The notes below the pieces were generated by a model. It had not been told where the DNA came from and did no database searches. It saw only the letters and a list, made by a program, of their open reading frames with translations. Shown here in pieces: positions 12,381 through 25,740 of a stretch of 64,000 nt of DNA; positions within the stretch are counted from its first letter, which is position 1, and each line of letters starts with the position of its first letter. The stretch spans positions 64,501-128,500 of the forward strand of contig OY987249.1 of NCBI GenBank assembly GCA_963920765.1. The letters run 5' to 3'. The DNA is from Ulota crispa. Lineage: Eukaryota > Streptophyta > Bryopsida > Orthotrichales > Orthotrichaceae. The position numbers and the translations under genes were made by a program.

Positions 12381-15300
12381 TATGAAACGGCTTTGGTATG
12401 TTACAATTTCAATACATATGGGACAAAAGAACCTCTATTGTATGTGGTTTTTGACATGAAGAGTTTCTTTTATTAGAGGCGTTGAGAACATATATATGCC
12501 AATCAACAATGGATTCAGTTAGTCTTCACAAAGATTCTAGTTAGTGCTATAAAGTTTGAGAGTACAGAAGTGGTGTGCCACTGCAGTATAATTGCTACCA
12601 TTTGTATTGGAAGTTTGATCATGCGGAAGCTTATTTGACTAGTGGCAAGTGCAAAAGAAATGATTTGTGATTGTTATTCCTAAAATGCGACTGACGACCT
12701 TGCAGTGAATGGATATTGCATGTTATGGAGAAGGAGGAGACAGATATGATGTGTTGGGCAAGGAGAGACATGGGATGATGACATTGAAAGGGGCTTACTC
12801 TACATGACTTAGTGAATGACAGTACAGCATATATGTTGGTTATATAGGTTTGTAGCTCTTCTTATGTTCCCCTCATTGAACCGGATCATGTCTTCTTTTG
12901 TAAAGGTTTTTTCTTTTGTGTTATTACTATAAATGTTATGTGTCTTATGTTCAACAGATTTCTCAGCTGATGTACGAATATTGTGAAAGGAATCCTTTAA
13001 TTTCAGCGGAGTAGCATTCTACCAACCACTGCCTTGGCTTGAAATTTGGCGTCAAGACATTGTAATTGAATACAAGTTTGGGGACATTTGTGAGAGTGTT
13101 ATGGTTTTTGCAAGTAATTTTGTGTGTGAGTTGATTACATGAACTGCAAATTTGTTTAGAAGAACACAGAAAAACCTGTAGTTGCAAATGAAATGACGAA
13201 TAAAACATTATTTATAGGAACAAAGTAGAATAGCTACAAACGCACAACAGAGGAGAACCTATAATAGCCACAATATGAAAATGTACAATATATGAACAAG
13301 TTATAAACAATAGATTTGAAAATGCAGCCACGTTTTTTAGTTCTGAACTATACAATAAACAGTAGAAAGCTTGAAAAAAATCACGAGGAACAAAGTTTCA
13401 ACAAAAAAAGAATTGTCCGTGGCTAATTAATACACAAAACAATACACAAATGTATTGAATTTAACGTCAGAAGTATCAAGTAACAATTGATTCAGTCATT
13501 CATAACATCCAAGTGAGAAAAACATCAGTTTGGTGTTCAAAAGTACCCAAATCAACTTGACCAAATCAACTAGTAGAATCAACAATTTTTAGTTTAATTT
13601 TTGTAAATTTTTTGCAAATTTTTCTATTAATGTTGGAGGGTTTGCTAGTTACTAGTTGCTTTACATTTTTTTATGGCTTTCTAATCTTGCAAAAGCAATA
13701 ACACGTGATATGCAACAAAGGTTCAATATTTTGCTAATAATTGAATGGTTTGCTAGCAATCACACGCAATATATGGTGTTGACATTTGGTGCAACCTCTC
13801 TCAACTAACATTGGTTTGATTGGTTGTTTGAGATGGGCAGAGGTGAGGTATATATCCTCCTGGAGAAAATTGCCAACTTCTAGCTTCTAACCTCTTCCCT
13901 CTATAATTCTTATGTTTGTATTAGAGCTAAGATTCTCTCAAATTTTCAAAGGTTTGTGGATATGTTTGTTATATTTGTGAGCATTGCTACTTGATCTTAA
14001 TCGTGTCACAGTTGATCTAAAATATTTGATGGGTCTTTGCTTTTTACTTTTGAATTGCATGGAGGATGCTGATTCTATCTACTATATCTCGGGATAAGGA
14101 TTTACCCTTGCTAATGTTGCTTTGAAATACCATCATGCTGCAACAAAATAAACTTGCTTGAAAATACTCTAGCTATTTAAATTAGGAATTACACTAGTTA
14201 CATTATATAAGCTAAGGAGTAATATAGTAATTTGACTCATTTCAAATTCTTGTTTAAAAACCTTGTGATGATGCTTTGTAAACAACTTAAAAAACTAAGT
14301 GGGTGCCTAAAATTTCAAGATATTCCAAAAAAAGATTTTATTTTTCGTAACATGTGTGAGCCACACATTAACGTATGTGCATTGAACTCAGCCTCTCTTT
14401 CATAAACTCTTTGACAAATTCCGCCAAGTGTCCCCATAGCTAAAGATGGTGTAGAATATTCCACACCATTCTTTTGAAGGGATGGCACACTACAAGAGTG
14501 CTATTAAATGTTATGAGGCACATTTAGAATAACTAAAATTGCAAATAATCAAAAAGTTAAAAAATAAAATAAAAATCTCTTAAAACAAACCTTTGTAAGC
14601 TTGAGACCATCTTTCTTGAAGATCAAAAATGCTTATGTTTTCTAGAAGCATTGCCAAAGCAATATCATCCTTTTCCAAATGCTTTTCCTAATATCATCAC
14701 CCTCAAAAACACAAAAGGTAAGCCAAAACAAAGACAAAACCACGCACACAAGCACCACTAAGTGTTCCTTCAAAAAATGTCAAAACTGCTTAGTATTTTT
14801 TATTTTTGTTTCTACATCGCCATCTAGAGAGTGAGTTATTCATGTTTGCTCAAGCATTGTCATAACCCCTAAGCATGGAAAATGCTACTACTGTCTTGGG
14901 CAACTATCTCAAAAAGAGCCATTCTTATAACAACACATCCCACACATTTGCCAAATGTAATGCTTGGCACCCACCTTCTTGCATTTGCTATTGGAGCATG
15001 CAACATGACAAATGGGAAGCAAAGATGAGTGAAAAACCTCACCACCACAATACTGTTGCACGAGAGTTTCTCCTCTTTGTTGTTGCACAAACTTGTACAA
15101 AAGGTGCAATAAACAAGAGGATGCTACAACATTGTTATTGCCCAAATAAACCTTCTATTGAAAATCTTGTTGAATGGAACTTTGCATTGGCATACTGCAA
15201 GATGAGTTTGTGTGGTGTTCAGTTTTTGAAGGTGCTCTTGAAGTTGGCCTAGATATTCATAACCCCGGATCCTCTGTAAAAAACCAACATCAACAATATG

Positions 15301-16054
15301 AAGACTTATTACTAATAAGATTTTAAACTGGAGTAGCGATATTCACTATTGGAATTTTATTAAAATTTTCATGTATTGATAACTTGAATTGTTATGAAAT
15401 CCAAAAACATTTCAATGTACCAAAATGTTTCAAATCATTTGGTAATAACAATAGAAAAGTGAAACCATGAAAGTACAATGCTTTCCCAAAAATCACAAAA
15501 TTTTGAAAAGCAATGAAGTGAAGCAAAGGGAAGCAAAAAAATTGTGACTTAATATTACTATGTGCACCCTCTCTAATATCACCTCAACCTCAACATCTAT
15601 CTTGTTTTCTATAATTATAATTATATCACAGAGACTAAAGATGTAATATTTAAAAGGTCATTGTGATTTTATCAGTATGATATGGACTACCCAAAGTCTC
15701 GAAGTCCATAACTAATAGTCTAAAAAGTTTGGTTTGCAAAACACTAGGAGGTACTTGCAAGACATTAGAAGTTGGTTATTAAATATTGACAGACATGCCC
15801 AAATCAAAGGACATGCTAAAACTTTGGAAAAAATTTAGGCAAAATATTGAGAAATTTAAAATGCTGAGGAGTGTAGAAAGAAAATACATACATAAATTAA
15901 TTTGTATTTAGTTAGATATGAAATATCAATACTAGAGTGAAAATTTTGTAAGAGAGGAAATTTTGTAAAACAAAATGACCAACAAAAGCAAAGTTGAATA
16001 TAAAAGGGAGTCTTGATTATGATCATCTTGGGAGGACTCTCCAAGAAGGAAACT
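12381..16054. other. AT-rich intergenic region
   Basis: AT-rich sequence with many short frames and no recognised family. It holds one longer open frame (14875-15252), listed separately. The 3' untranslated region of the SAP-domain gene on the minus strand probably begins at its right edge. Confidence 0.5.
14875..15252 (+). CDS. Hypothetical ORF, 125 aa
   Basis: ATG-initiated 125-codon frame rich in Cys, His and Asn, with CYW and HHHN motifs. It resembles no family I know. The opposite strand is also open over much of the same stretch, which lowers the chance that this frame is used. No intron signals or GC rise mark it as a gene. It may be a chance frame or a repeat remnant. Confidence 0.15.
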   Translation: MENATTVLGNYLKKSHSYNNTSHTFAKCNAWHPPSCICYWSMQHDKWEAKMSEKPHHHNTVAREFLLFVVAQTCTKGAINKRMLQHCYCPNKPSIENLVEWNFALAYCKMSLCGVQFLKVLLKLA

Positions 16055-18318
16055 CTAGTATAAAGGAGAGAGACAAGTAAATACAGAGGAGAAATGACAT
16101 AGCTGAAATTTGGGTGAAGTAGCTACACTGAGTAGGTAGAAGAAAGCACTTTCCAGATACGGACCTCTACGACGCTGGTTATGTTTCCTTTCTCCACGAG
16201 CAACTTTACCACGGTCATGCTTCTTAGTCAGCTCCTCTTCTCTAGCCTTTTTGTCAATCCATGGCTGCTCTAGTGGTGGTCATAGAATACACATCATGGC
16301 AACCCTTGTAAGTACATGACTTGCCAAAAAGTAATGTCAGTTTTCAAAAGCAAAAATGTTTGTATTGGTAGAAAAAGAAAGAGAGGTTGGAATTCACACC
16401 TGTCTCCAAGTGTAAAATTTATACAATTTGCGACCTTTGATTTGAAGTTGTTTCATGAAGCAAAGGGGCTTCATACCTGTGCTCCACAAGACCTCAATCT
16501 AGCACATTACAAAACACCATAAAGATTTACCCCAATAACAATTCTAATACACAAATAATTGTGGGCAACACCAGAGTACTTAGGATGTCAAAACATTGCA
16601 ATCCAATGCAAGGATGCAAGGAAACTTCAAACTTTTACTCACAGTAAATGTGTGTTGCCCAATTTCAACGCCATAGCTCTCGTGCACGACCTTACCAGCA
16701 ACCCAACGCTCTCCCCAGCGTGGACAACTGGCACTTTATTTAACGATATCATACCCACCCCAATATCAAGGTCAAATTATAATGCGAGTTTGAGGTTGAG
16801 CTTCTGAAACGAGTACTTAATAAAAAGAGTATCCACCACATGCAATCTCATCCGTAAAAGTGGAATGCCTCAACAAAAGAACTCCAAGCTATATCAAACA
16901 ATTTGCCAAATGTCAACCTCTTCAAGCAAAACAGGTCAAAAATCAAACCAAAAAGGAAAAACGACTCACGAATCATAAATGTTTTGCAAGAATAGAACAA
17001 TGTCTCCCCGACATGCGTCTCCGCGACAAGCGTCTCCGCGACATGCGTCAACTGCAAGGAAACATCACCACTTAAGAGTAAAAAACAGCACCCATGTTGA
17101 AAAATAGAATTGCAAGTCTCCTTTTAGTCTACACAGCATTTGCATGGGCAGAACTGAAATGGAAAGATGGGATGTACGCTTCAGAAAAATATGAGCTATT
17201 TTTGCTGGAGTTTTTTTACCTTTGCAATCGATGGTAAAAGACGATCTCGGGTGAATGTCTTGTGCTTGCTCCTCTTTTATTCTAAAATGAACAGACCACA
17301 AATGAAAGGGTTCTCACTTTGCTACAATGGTGCAGTATAAATTTAGAAAGTTTGGTTGACACAAACAGCAAGAAGAAACCTTACTTCAAGTGCTGATCAA
17401 TACGATCCACAAGAACACACTTCACACCGCATATGCGAAGCCCATGGTGGCGCAAGTATGCCTTCATATGACGTTTTTTGAGCGTTGTCCAATCACCGCC
17501 TTCTGCAAAGACAGTTGTTCTGTGAGTCTTTGTTAGAAGCAAACATTCAACAAAGACTTTCGTATAGAAATTAGAAAACACAAAACCAAACGTACACACT
17601 TTGAATTTCTTGCATCAGTTCAGCCAATAATGCTGTATCTTCTCGACTGAGAGCATTGCTTGTAACTCCTAGCTCTACTGCGCTTTTAAGGTCCATCACG
17701 CTGTCATCTTCGTCTCCCTTGCCGCTGAGCAAACACCGATACTCCATGCAATGAGAAAACAATGCACTTGCACCAAACACTACCTTCAGTGGTTCTCTCA
17801 AAACGGATTTCATGGTTTCGCAATGATCAGTTGGATGTGAAAACTTGAAAAAGCACACGAGTCTTCATCTGAAGCTTGCTGGTTGAAGTTCTGAGCAAAG
17901 TGTAGCATAATTTGAAGAGGACAAGAACACACCTGCTGCTTGCATTGGCGGCATCGTCACCTCGCGAGAGAGACCTCTCCATGTTTGCTACAAACTCCTG
18001 CGGCACTGCGTTCAAGACAATTCCTGAAGACCGTGAATTCCCGTTGCACTCGTCGTTCAACTCAAGCGATCCGAGTTCAAGCGACACGGCGTCCACCACA
18101 TTGCTGCCCATCAACTCCCTCGTCACTACTTCTTCCTCGACCTGCTTTCCTTCACGCTTACTACTCGTCACACTCTGGCCTCTCTTCGATGCCCTCCTCT
18201 CCGCCGCTTCTTTCGTTTCATCCTCGGCATTTACTACCTTCGCAGGATCCTTGACCTGCTCCTCGACAAGCCTGGGTAACCTTCGCACGCTCCTCGACAA
18301 AACCGCCGTTTCACCCAT
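16055..18318 (-). CDS. SAP-domain protein, plant CCCH zinc-finger protein 62 (C3H62)-like
   Basis: Eight exons in consistent phase (minus strand): 18318-17933, 17862-17600, 17502-17385, 17281-17220, 17051-16970, 16733-16643, 16498-16400, 16267-16055; about 437 aa. The start is the ATG at 18318. The N-terminus is charged and acidic. A SAP-type helix-extension-helix (residues about 217-255, with LKKRHMKAYLRHHGLRICG then VDRIDQHL) suggests nucleic-acid binding. The rest matches my memory of plant C3H62-like proteins: PRSSFTIDC, the DACxGD motif, VAGKVVHESYG, QHTFT followed by IEVLWS, then IKGRKLYKF and a basic tail. Function is unknown; a nuclear DNA/RNA-binding role is inference. I see no clear CCCH finger in the exons found. 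The DACRG unit occurs three times in tandem (17049-17005), normally once. The start of exon 2 is the weakest junction. The last exon may be spliced further; if it reads through, it stops at TAG 16055-16057. Confidence 0.7.
17005..17049 (-). repeat. Three 15-bp in-frame tandem units (DACRG x3)
   Basis: Within exon 5 of the SAP-domain gene three consecutive 15-bp units each encode Asp-Ala-Cys-Arg-Gly, followed by Asp-Ile. The units differ by only a few bases (mostly third positions), so the expansion is recent or kept homogeneous. The reading frame is preserved. Confidence 0.9.
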
Positions 18319-20428
18319 CGGTTCCCCGCCCTGAAGAACGCCCACAGATTATCCCAGATTCCGACCTACGTTCTTCAAAAGTTCAAAAATACACACACGA
18401 GGAGTTTGTTCCACGTTATTCCCTTTTCCTTACAAGGAATTTGCAACAATGCATCGTAAGGGAGGTCGACGACCGTGTCTTTGCTGATTGAAACCATACG
18501 AAATATATTTCAACAGCTCCACAAAACTACACGAGGATCACAATCAAAACAGGGGAATATTAATGCTCCATGGAAACCAGAAATGCAGCCATTTTTTCTT
18601 TCCCGAGCTGAACATCGCCAGACTTTGCAAAATAGCTGCAAGGTTCACAGGAAAGTAAAGGAAGAAAATGCGAACATATAGCCAGATTTCAACAAAAAAA
18701 AATTGCTGTGAACTTCCAGGAAGTGCATTGTTGGTGTCAAAAGAATCCAAAAATAATAATTGCAACATTTGCGCCTCAACCAAATGCTAAATTCAAAGTC
18801 TTAAGCACGTAGCGACATTCCCAGCACAAGCAGTAATTGCAGCTCCGAGGAAAGCCTACCAATCGGGTAAGCCAAATTTAAACATCTTCGGTGGCACGAT
18901 CCTCCCTAGAGACCGATAAGGGAACCCTTAACAAAGTCCAGAGTGTGAATTACTACGATCGGGTGTTGCAGATCACGAACCTTGATCGATCTCCCGCACT
19001 GGAACTTTGTACTGAACAGAGCGATCAGCATGTTCTTCTACGAAATGATGAATTGGAGGAGTGTCAGATTTGCAAGTGACAAAGCCTGTGAAGCTGCAAG
19101 TTATTATGGAGAATGCTCAGATGGGAGTGCTGGACGCAAAGCTAATGCTTTCATGGCGAGCGATGGCGGCGTTACCACTCCCAGCCCCTTTTCAAAGGAA
19201 TTCGAATTTTTGCCATGGCGCTGGAACGCCAATGAACGTTTACTATTTATCAACATTGGATCAACATTAGATGAGGTCTATCACAGACAGCAAAAAATCA
19301 ATTGCAATTTTTGAAATTGCCGACAAAAAATCAATTAAATTTTATTAACAATTTTAAATATAAAATATTACAATGTAAATATATAGGTAAATATTCAACA
19401 CAATTTGGCAAAAAAAATTGATTGCGTACTCAAAATGTCAGGTTTTAGTTGGTGAAATTCAAAAGTTTCTCAAATATTATTCCTTTTCAAGGGTTTTACT
19501 TAAGATTTAAATCTCAATCAAGACACTTGGTATTGTGCGCTGGCATGAGAAAATGCAATAACTTGAAACTAGGAGCCGGCTGGGATCAAATGACATGCCA
19601 TATGGCAAGATTTGAGAGGCAAATACCCCATGGTTTTTACAAATCAAGGTAAGAATAATAATTTGCTCCATATTTTGGTATTATCAATGGTATCCTCCTC
19701 CAATTTAGACCAAATCAAAGTTAGGGTCTCTAAATCTGATTTTGAGTTCAAACTTCCCAAATTCACTCTCTAGAGAATAAATCTCTAAAGATTCACATTT
19801 TCTAATAAGTGAAACAAATGGAATTTTCTACCTTGGTCCTACATAACGGCATGCCATCTAACCTTAGCCATGAGACCTTGGGACTTGAATTGTAAAGTAG
19901 ACACACCCTTCTTTGACCCTCTCCATTTCCACACCCTACTTTTAAGGGCAACTCCATCCATTATTAAATTCACAGTGGAGCAGTGAATGCCTCTCGCACA
20001 GGCAAATTCTGCCACATGTCAAATGCTAGGTTACTTTGAGATGGTTGAGATTGGGACCTTCAAGTGCCATTAAGGTTGCTACACCCATAAGCATGAGTTT
20101 AAGGGTTTTGAACATGATGACTGTTGATAAACATATAGCAAATTACAAGATTCTTTTAGCAACATAAAAATAATGAGTTTGCACTTTTGAATGTGTTATT
20201 TAGATACTATGAGAATAAGTTGTGAATTCTTTAAAGAGCAAACTACCATTATGTCCATAATCACCATTAAAGTTTCATGTTCACATATTGTACATCCTTA
20301 TAATTACATCTATTTACTTCCACAGATTTTCAAAGATTGTAGAGGTGACCGTTATGGAGACACTCACGAGAATGGGCGCGGCTACCTTATAGCAACACAA
20401 CCAAGCAATTTCAAGATTAGTCCAGATG
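18319..20428. other. Promoter side of SAP gene and AT-rich intergenic region
   Basis: The first few hundred bases left of 18.6 kb are likely the promoter and 5' UTR of the minus-strand SAP gene. About 18840-19260 is less AT-rich and holds overlapping open frames (for example 18982-19314, plus) that I do not recognise. The rest, to 20428, is AT-rich with nothing identifiable. Confidence 0.4.
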
Positions 20429-20706
20429 TAATGAGCTAGCGCTTGAGAATTTGATCTTGGTGGTGACCTTTGATTACTACTTGATCATCTACCTCTTCTA
20501 ATCTTATCCTTCCATGCATAGAAGTGGAAGTACTAGAGGAAGTACCAGAGTAGCTCCAATGCCTCGTAAAATTAGCTGTAAGATTGCAATTATACTAACT
20601 TTAGCCTTGATGTAGCAAACTAAAACCAAAACACACATGCTTAGCTCTTCATCAAATTTATATTTGTAATTTAGTATCATGTGTTCTCAAAGCTTACTTC
20701 TTTACA
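20429..20706 (+). repeat. 5' LTR of outer chromovirus
   Basis: 278 bp, aligning along its whole length with 32972-33249. By eye the copies are about 85% identical and most differences are transitions. The 3' copy keeps the canonical TG start; both end in TTACA. The downstream sequence shows no obvious Met-tRNA primer site. Confidence 0.85.
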
Positions 20707-20739
20707 TTTGAACCTAATCATCTTTACTCACAAATTGTT

Positions 20740-21548
20740 GAGCATTGACGTTATGCATAAACAACAACAATTTGCGGTGAATTTGGCTCAAAGAGCCAAT
20801 TACCTATTGGTTGGCAAAAATTTTGAGGGATTTGTAGAGGTGGAGTTACAAGGACACTTGCAATGGCAAGGCCTATTAGATGAAGAAACAATGAATGTAT
20901 TACAGGCAATAGCTACTGAGATAGTGAATAGATGAAAAGATGAGTGCTTGAGTATTGTACAAGAATTGGAAGACTCCATCCACGACCCAAGTGCCCAAGG
21001 CAATTGGCCCAATATATAGCAACTCTGACAAAAGTTGGAGTTAGAACAATTAAAGAGCAAAGTGGTGATGTTGAAGCAGCAACAAGCTATATCAGCACTT
21101 GTACCCGCACCACTAGCACATCAAAATGCTAGGTGGCTCAAGTTTCTCAATCTTGAGAGATTTGAAGGAATGTGCATTTTGCATTTTATCCTCTCTTTTG
21201 TAGCAGATGGCATACAAGATGGAGTATGACGCTGATCAGTATATCATAGAAAGATTGATGGCTGGATACATATTTTCCCGCCTTACAAAAATTGCTGCAT
21301 TAGTGACACAACTTTGGTTGGATATGGAGGTAACTGCCAACGCTGAGAGATTTTGGGGGTTCCTAAATGATCAATTTGAAGACTCTCACCAACATGAGAG
21401 TGCTCTAGATAAACTATAAGGAATGAAGCAAGGAAAGCATTTAGTGAGGAACTTCTATGCGAACTTCAACAAGCAATTATTGTTGGCAATAGCAGAACTG
21501 GGCAGCTCCATGAAAAAGGCAATACTTACTCAAGGTTGGCATGTCAAG
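20740..21548 (+). pseudogene. gag remnant of outer chromovirus
   Basis: Frames 20681-20935, 21207-21419 and 21423-21611 read like a Gypsy gag: Q-rich and amphipathic, with a stretch like KQGKHLVRNFYANFNK typical of the capsid C-terminal part, plus a Trp-Leu-Asp-containing segment just before it. Stops and frame changes break it. The frame runs straight into plastid rpoC1 sequence near 21549. Confidence 0.6.
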
Positions 21549-22424
<876 letters not shown>

Positions 22425-22446
22425 TATTCATTTTTTCTACAAACAG

Positions 22447-22470
22447 AAAAAAAAAAAAAAAAAAAAAAAA
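22447..22470 (+). repeat. A(24) homopolymer in rpoC1-rpoC2 spacer
   Basis: An uninterrupted run of 24 A lies between the end of rpoC1 (22424) and the start of rpoC2 (22537). It is either an expanded plastid spacer poly-A tract or an artefact of assembly slippage. Confidence 0.9.
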
Positions 22471-22536
22471 GCCAAATGAAAAATAGCTTAAATTTATTGG
22501 TATATCCTGTTTATGATAATAAAGAGGTTTTTTATT

Positions 22537-22863
22537 ATGGCAAAACCACCCAAAATGCTTTTCTATAATAAAGTGATGGATAGAACTGCCATAAAACAGC
22601 TTTTTAGTAGATTAATTGCTCACTTTGGTATTACATACACAACACATATTTTAGATCAACTTAAAAATCTAGGCTTTAAACAGGCTACTCAAGCTGCAAT
22701 TTCATTAGGAATTGATGATCTTTTAACAGCACCTTCAAAAAGTTGGTTGATCCAAGATGCAGAACAACAAGGTTATACTTCTGAAAAAAATTATCATTAT
22801 GGAAATGTTCATGCAGTAGAAAAACTAAGTCAATTAATCGAAACTTGTTTTCATTTCTCATGA
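22537..22863 (+). pseudogene. rpoC2: rpoC2 N-terminal fragment (plastid RNA polymerase beta'')
   Basis: Starts at ATG 22537 with [20 protein letters not shown], as in plant rpoC2. It continues through [31 protein letters not shown] and [10 protein letters not shown] without any stop. Similarity ends near 22850 (after the conserved IET) and the frame closes at TGA 22861. The full gene is well over 1000 codons, so only the first tenth or less is present. Frame-intact despite being nuclear. Confidence 0.88.
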
Positions 22864-24106
22864 TTTGTCATTTGAGAGATTTGTGAATGAAAATGTCTGT
22901 ATTTTCAAAGCACGTTTTGGCCCTGGCTTGTAAACAACGAAGAGAGGCCGTAGTAGCACTTTGACCGCTTCAGCAATTGTCATTGGTGGGAATCTGATGG
23001 ATTAAAAGCTGACTCAGGTAGGCTTGGCAACAGCTCATAGAGGATAGACCAAACGTGCAAAGTGGGTGAATTGGGAAGATTGAAAAATAAAAGAAAGAAA
23101 GGCATTGCCTTAGGTGCGATGCAACAAATCATTATATGAATGCATGTTTCTACCAACTAGCATGGCCAACTTCCAACAAACAGCATTCTAAAGAGCACGT
23201 TCTTGTCAATCAAGCACAAGCCAAACTAGCAACACTGCAAGCAAAACTCACACCAAAGGTTGATAGTCAATCAAGATTTGGGTCGGAAAATTGATTAGCT
23301 TTTGCTCATAGTCGCAAGTAGAAGCATTATCATGTCTTAACTAAAGAAGTAAAATGGGAAGGATTTAAAAGGGAATTTATGATTACACCATTTGTCTTGG
23401 TACATACAATAATTAACCAAATAGACATTGCTGATGCACTTATTGATAGTGGATGTTTATGCTATTTTCTTGTGAGTTTTTGTTTTGCTAGAAAAGCTAA
23501 GCTTGAGTGCCTTGATATTCCACCTCAATTCATTTAGGAGATTGATAGAAAAGATATTTTAGTGCACCAAGTTATAAAATTTTGATACAATATTAACTAG
23601 CATAAGGAATTTGAGTTTACATAGTATTTTGGAACACCATGGACTATGATTTAATTCTTGAGAAATGGTAGTCAAATAGGAACAACGTCCAAATTGCTCC
23701 AACAAAGAAGTCGTTATACATTCACAACTCCGGAATTAGGGTGAGGAGCTAAGAAGGCTGCTTGATTGCTGGTAGCTGCTCAGCTTGGAACAACACCAAG
23801 AAATTGGGTCTTTGGTTATAAGAAATAAACGCCTCAGCCTTTCTCGGATTTTTACAAAAGAGCCAAATTGGAATAGTGAAGATTATTATAGTCTTTATGG
23901 CCAATAATTAAAAGGTATTTGTTATAAAAAACTACTCAATTCTAAAGAGCCACTCTCGGAGCAACACTAGCATTGTCTAACATTCTTTGACTTTTCCAAA
24001 GCTAATGAGCTTCCATCGCTGCAAGGACCAGAAATTGATCATAAAATTAGCGTAGAGATGAAAGACAAAAAAGAAGTTTACCTTCTTTGGGGCCTTCTTT
24101 GCAACA
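22861..24106 (+). pseudogene. Outer chromovirus: gag end, protease and start of RT
   Basis: After the plastid block the element continues. About 23395-23540 reads NQIDIADALIDSGC, the retroviral-type aspartic protease signature (DSG). Around 24000-24090 LPSLQGPEIDHKISVEM matches the conserved start of Gypsy reverse transcriptase. It stops at the left end of the inserted element (24107) and resumes after 29929. Stops and frameshifts occur throughout. Confidence 0.65.
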
Positions 24107-24522
24107 TGTCAAGTGTCATGGACATGAGTGGACTAGTCATGACCAAAACCTAAAACATACCAAATTGAAATCTTTTCAAGAAGCTTACTATCTGGTAGAA
24201 GAATCCTTAAGCACTTTCCAAGCTCAGAAAAACTTCTCAAGAAACTTCCATGCTTGAAAAAGCCTCTCAAGAAGCTTTCTAAGCTTGACAGCCAAGCTTC
24301 TATCTTTGAATATAAATAGAGTTGAGATTGAAGAGGTCCTCAATCTTGACAACATCTTGTCGCCTTAAATTTTGGCCCTCAAGTTTTGGCTTTTTGTTGT
24401 CTTGTCCTTTATCGCTACTCCGTAGAATATATTTTTGGATTTCTATTCTAATACATCCCTGCATCATGGTCTTGTTTCCATGTTTTGTCTTTATTGTTCA
24501 TGCTCTAAATCCATCCTTAACA
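24107..24522 (+). repeat. 5' LTR of inner Gypsy element
   Basis: 416 bp, similar along its length to 29490-29929. It carries a repeated AAGAAGCTTtct-type motif series and a TATAAATAGA promoter box at 24311-24320. Copies differ by many transitions and small indels, so the insertion is old. Confidence 0.8.
24311..24320 (+). promoter_or_regulatory. TATA box in 5' LTR
   Basis: TATAAATAGA, conserved at the same place in the 3' LTR (29713-29722). Probably the core promoter of the inner element. Confidence 0.6.
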
Positions 24523-24899
24523 ATTTGTTGAGACGACTTCAATATCATCAAAATCTTTTGTTTTTGAATTTAGTGTGGATTACCCCTTTATTTAAAAATT
24601 GCAAGGTATTTTGGAGGTTGCGGATTATCCACTTCTAAATTGATGGTGTTGCTTATTTTTGTTTTTGATTTTTCTATTACAAAAATTTATGGACTTGAAT
24701 AGACTACTTGTCTAAGAATTCAAATTCAATCTTGACATCTATATTAATAGTAGACCAAAAGAAGAGCTCAAAGATTTGATCATATGTTGATTTCGCAAAG
24801 CTAGATTTATGGAACATTTAGCGTAACTTATTCCTTTCATTGTTCTAATTCTTAGTGATCACATTGTTTTATATACGTATTTTACTAGTTATCACTATG

Positions 24900-25740
24900 G
24901 CGGGAGAAAACAATGGCGTTATGAACGATTAAAAGCTAGACGCTATCATATCAGCTATTTTGGCCGTGAGCATTGTATGCAGGCAGATATTCAAACAAAA
25001 CATAGAATTTAACTCAAAATTCTTTTACCTTGAAACAAGACTGCTACATACAATGGATCAAAACTATATTGCAATACCTACATCAATTGCTTAAGCCAGC
25101 AATTTTTTTGGTTCTATATTGCAAACTTCAAATTTTAGCAAAACCAAAAAAGCTAAGGTCAGTCTTCTACAAAAATTTATCAGCACCTGTTTCAAGTTTT
25201 GCAATTTTGTCAATTAGGTATAATTTGTCATACTTCTTTAACTATAATGGTACTTAACAAACGCAGCTTGTATTGAATTGGTGAGAACCTTGCTATCTAG
25301 GCAAGCACTTTTTTAGTTTGCACTGTTTTTTGAAAAGAACACTGCCATACTTAAGAGCTTTGAAGTGTTTTTAAATGTTTTTGAAGAAGCATTTGGAGAG
25401 TATGACAAAATACATTTTGCAATAACTAAAATTTGAAATTTACGACAAAGTAGGCGTTTAGCATTAGTATATGTTTCCCACTTTTGTCAATTAGCATTCA
25501 ATATTTGCAGGGACAAACAAGCTTTAATAAGCCAATTCTATTTTGGCTTATAAACAAGGTAAAAGATTTATTACTTTCACTTCCAAATTCCACTACAACA
25601 AACAAAACAATTAGCCAAGCTGTTAAATGCAACAATTAGTTATTTGAACAATAATAAAATAAGCGAGTATGGACGATGCCATGACCATATGCTGGTTACT
25701 CGGCCAATTCTTCAACTACAAGCAAAGCCAAGTCGTTTGA
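24900..25740 (+). pseudogene. gag remnant of inner Gypsy element
   Basis: Conceptual translation, ignoring stops, gives a Gypsy capsid-like segment: RQSRRLALVYVSHFCQLAF then DKQALISQFYFGL (about 25445-25555), then a Leu-rich stretch typical of the capsid C-terminus. Stops and AT-rich codons dominate. Confidence 0.55.

Noticed and set aside
17381..18334. Plus-strand frames 17912-18334 and 17940-18254
   Set aside because: They are antisense shadows of the first exon of the minus-strand SAP-domain gene, which has phase-consistent exons and family similarity.
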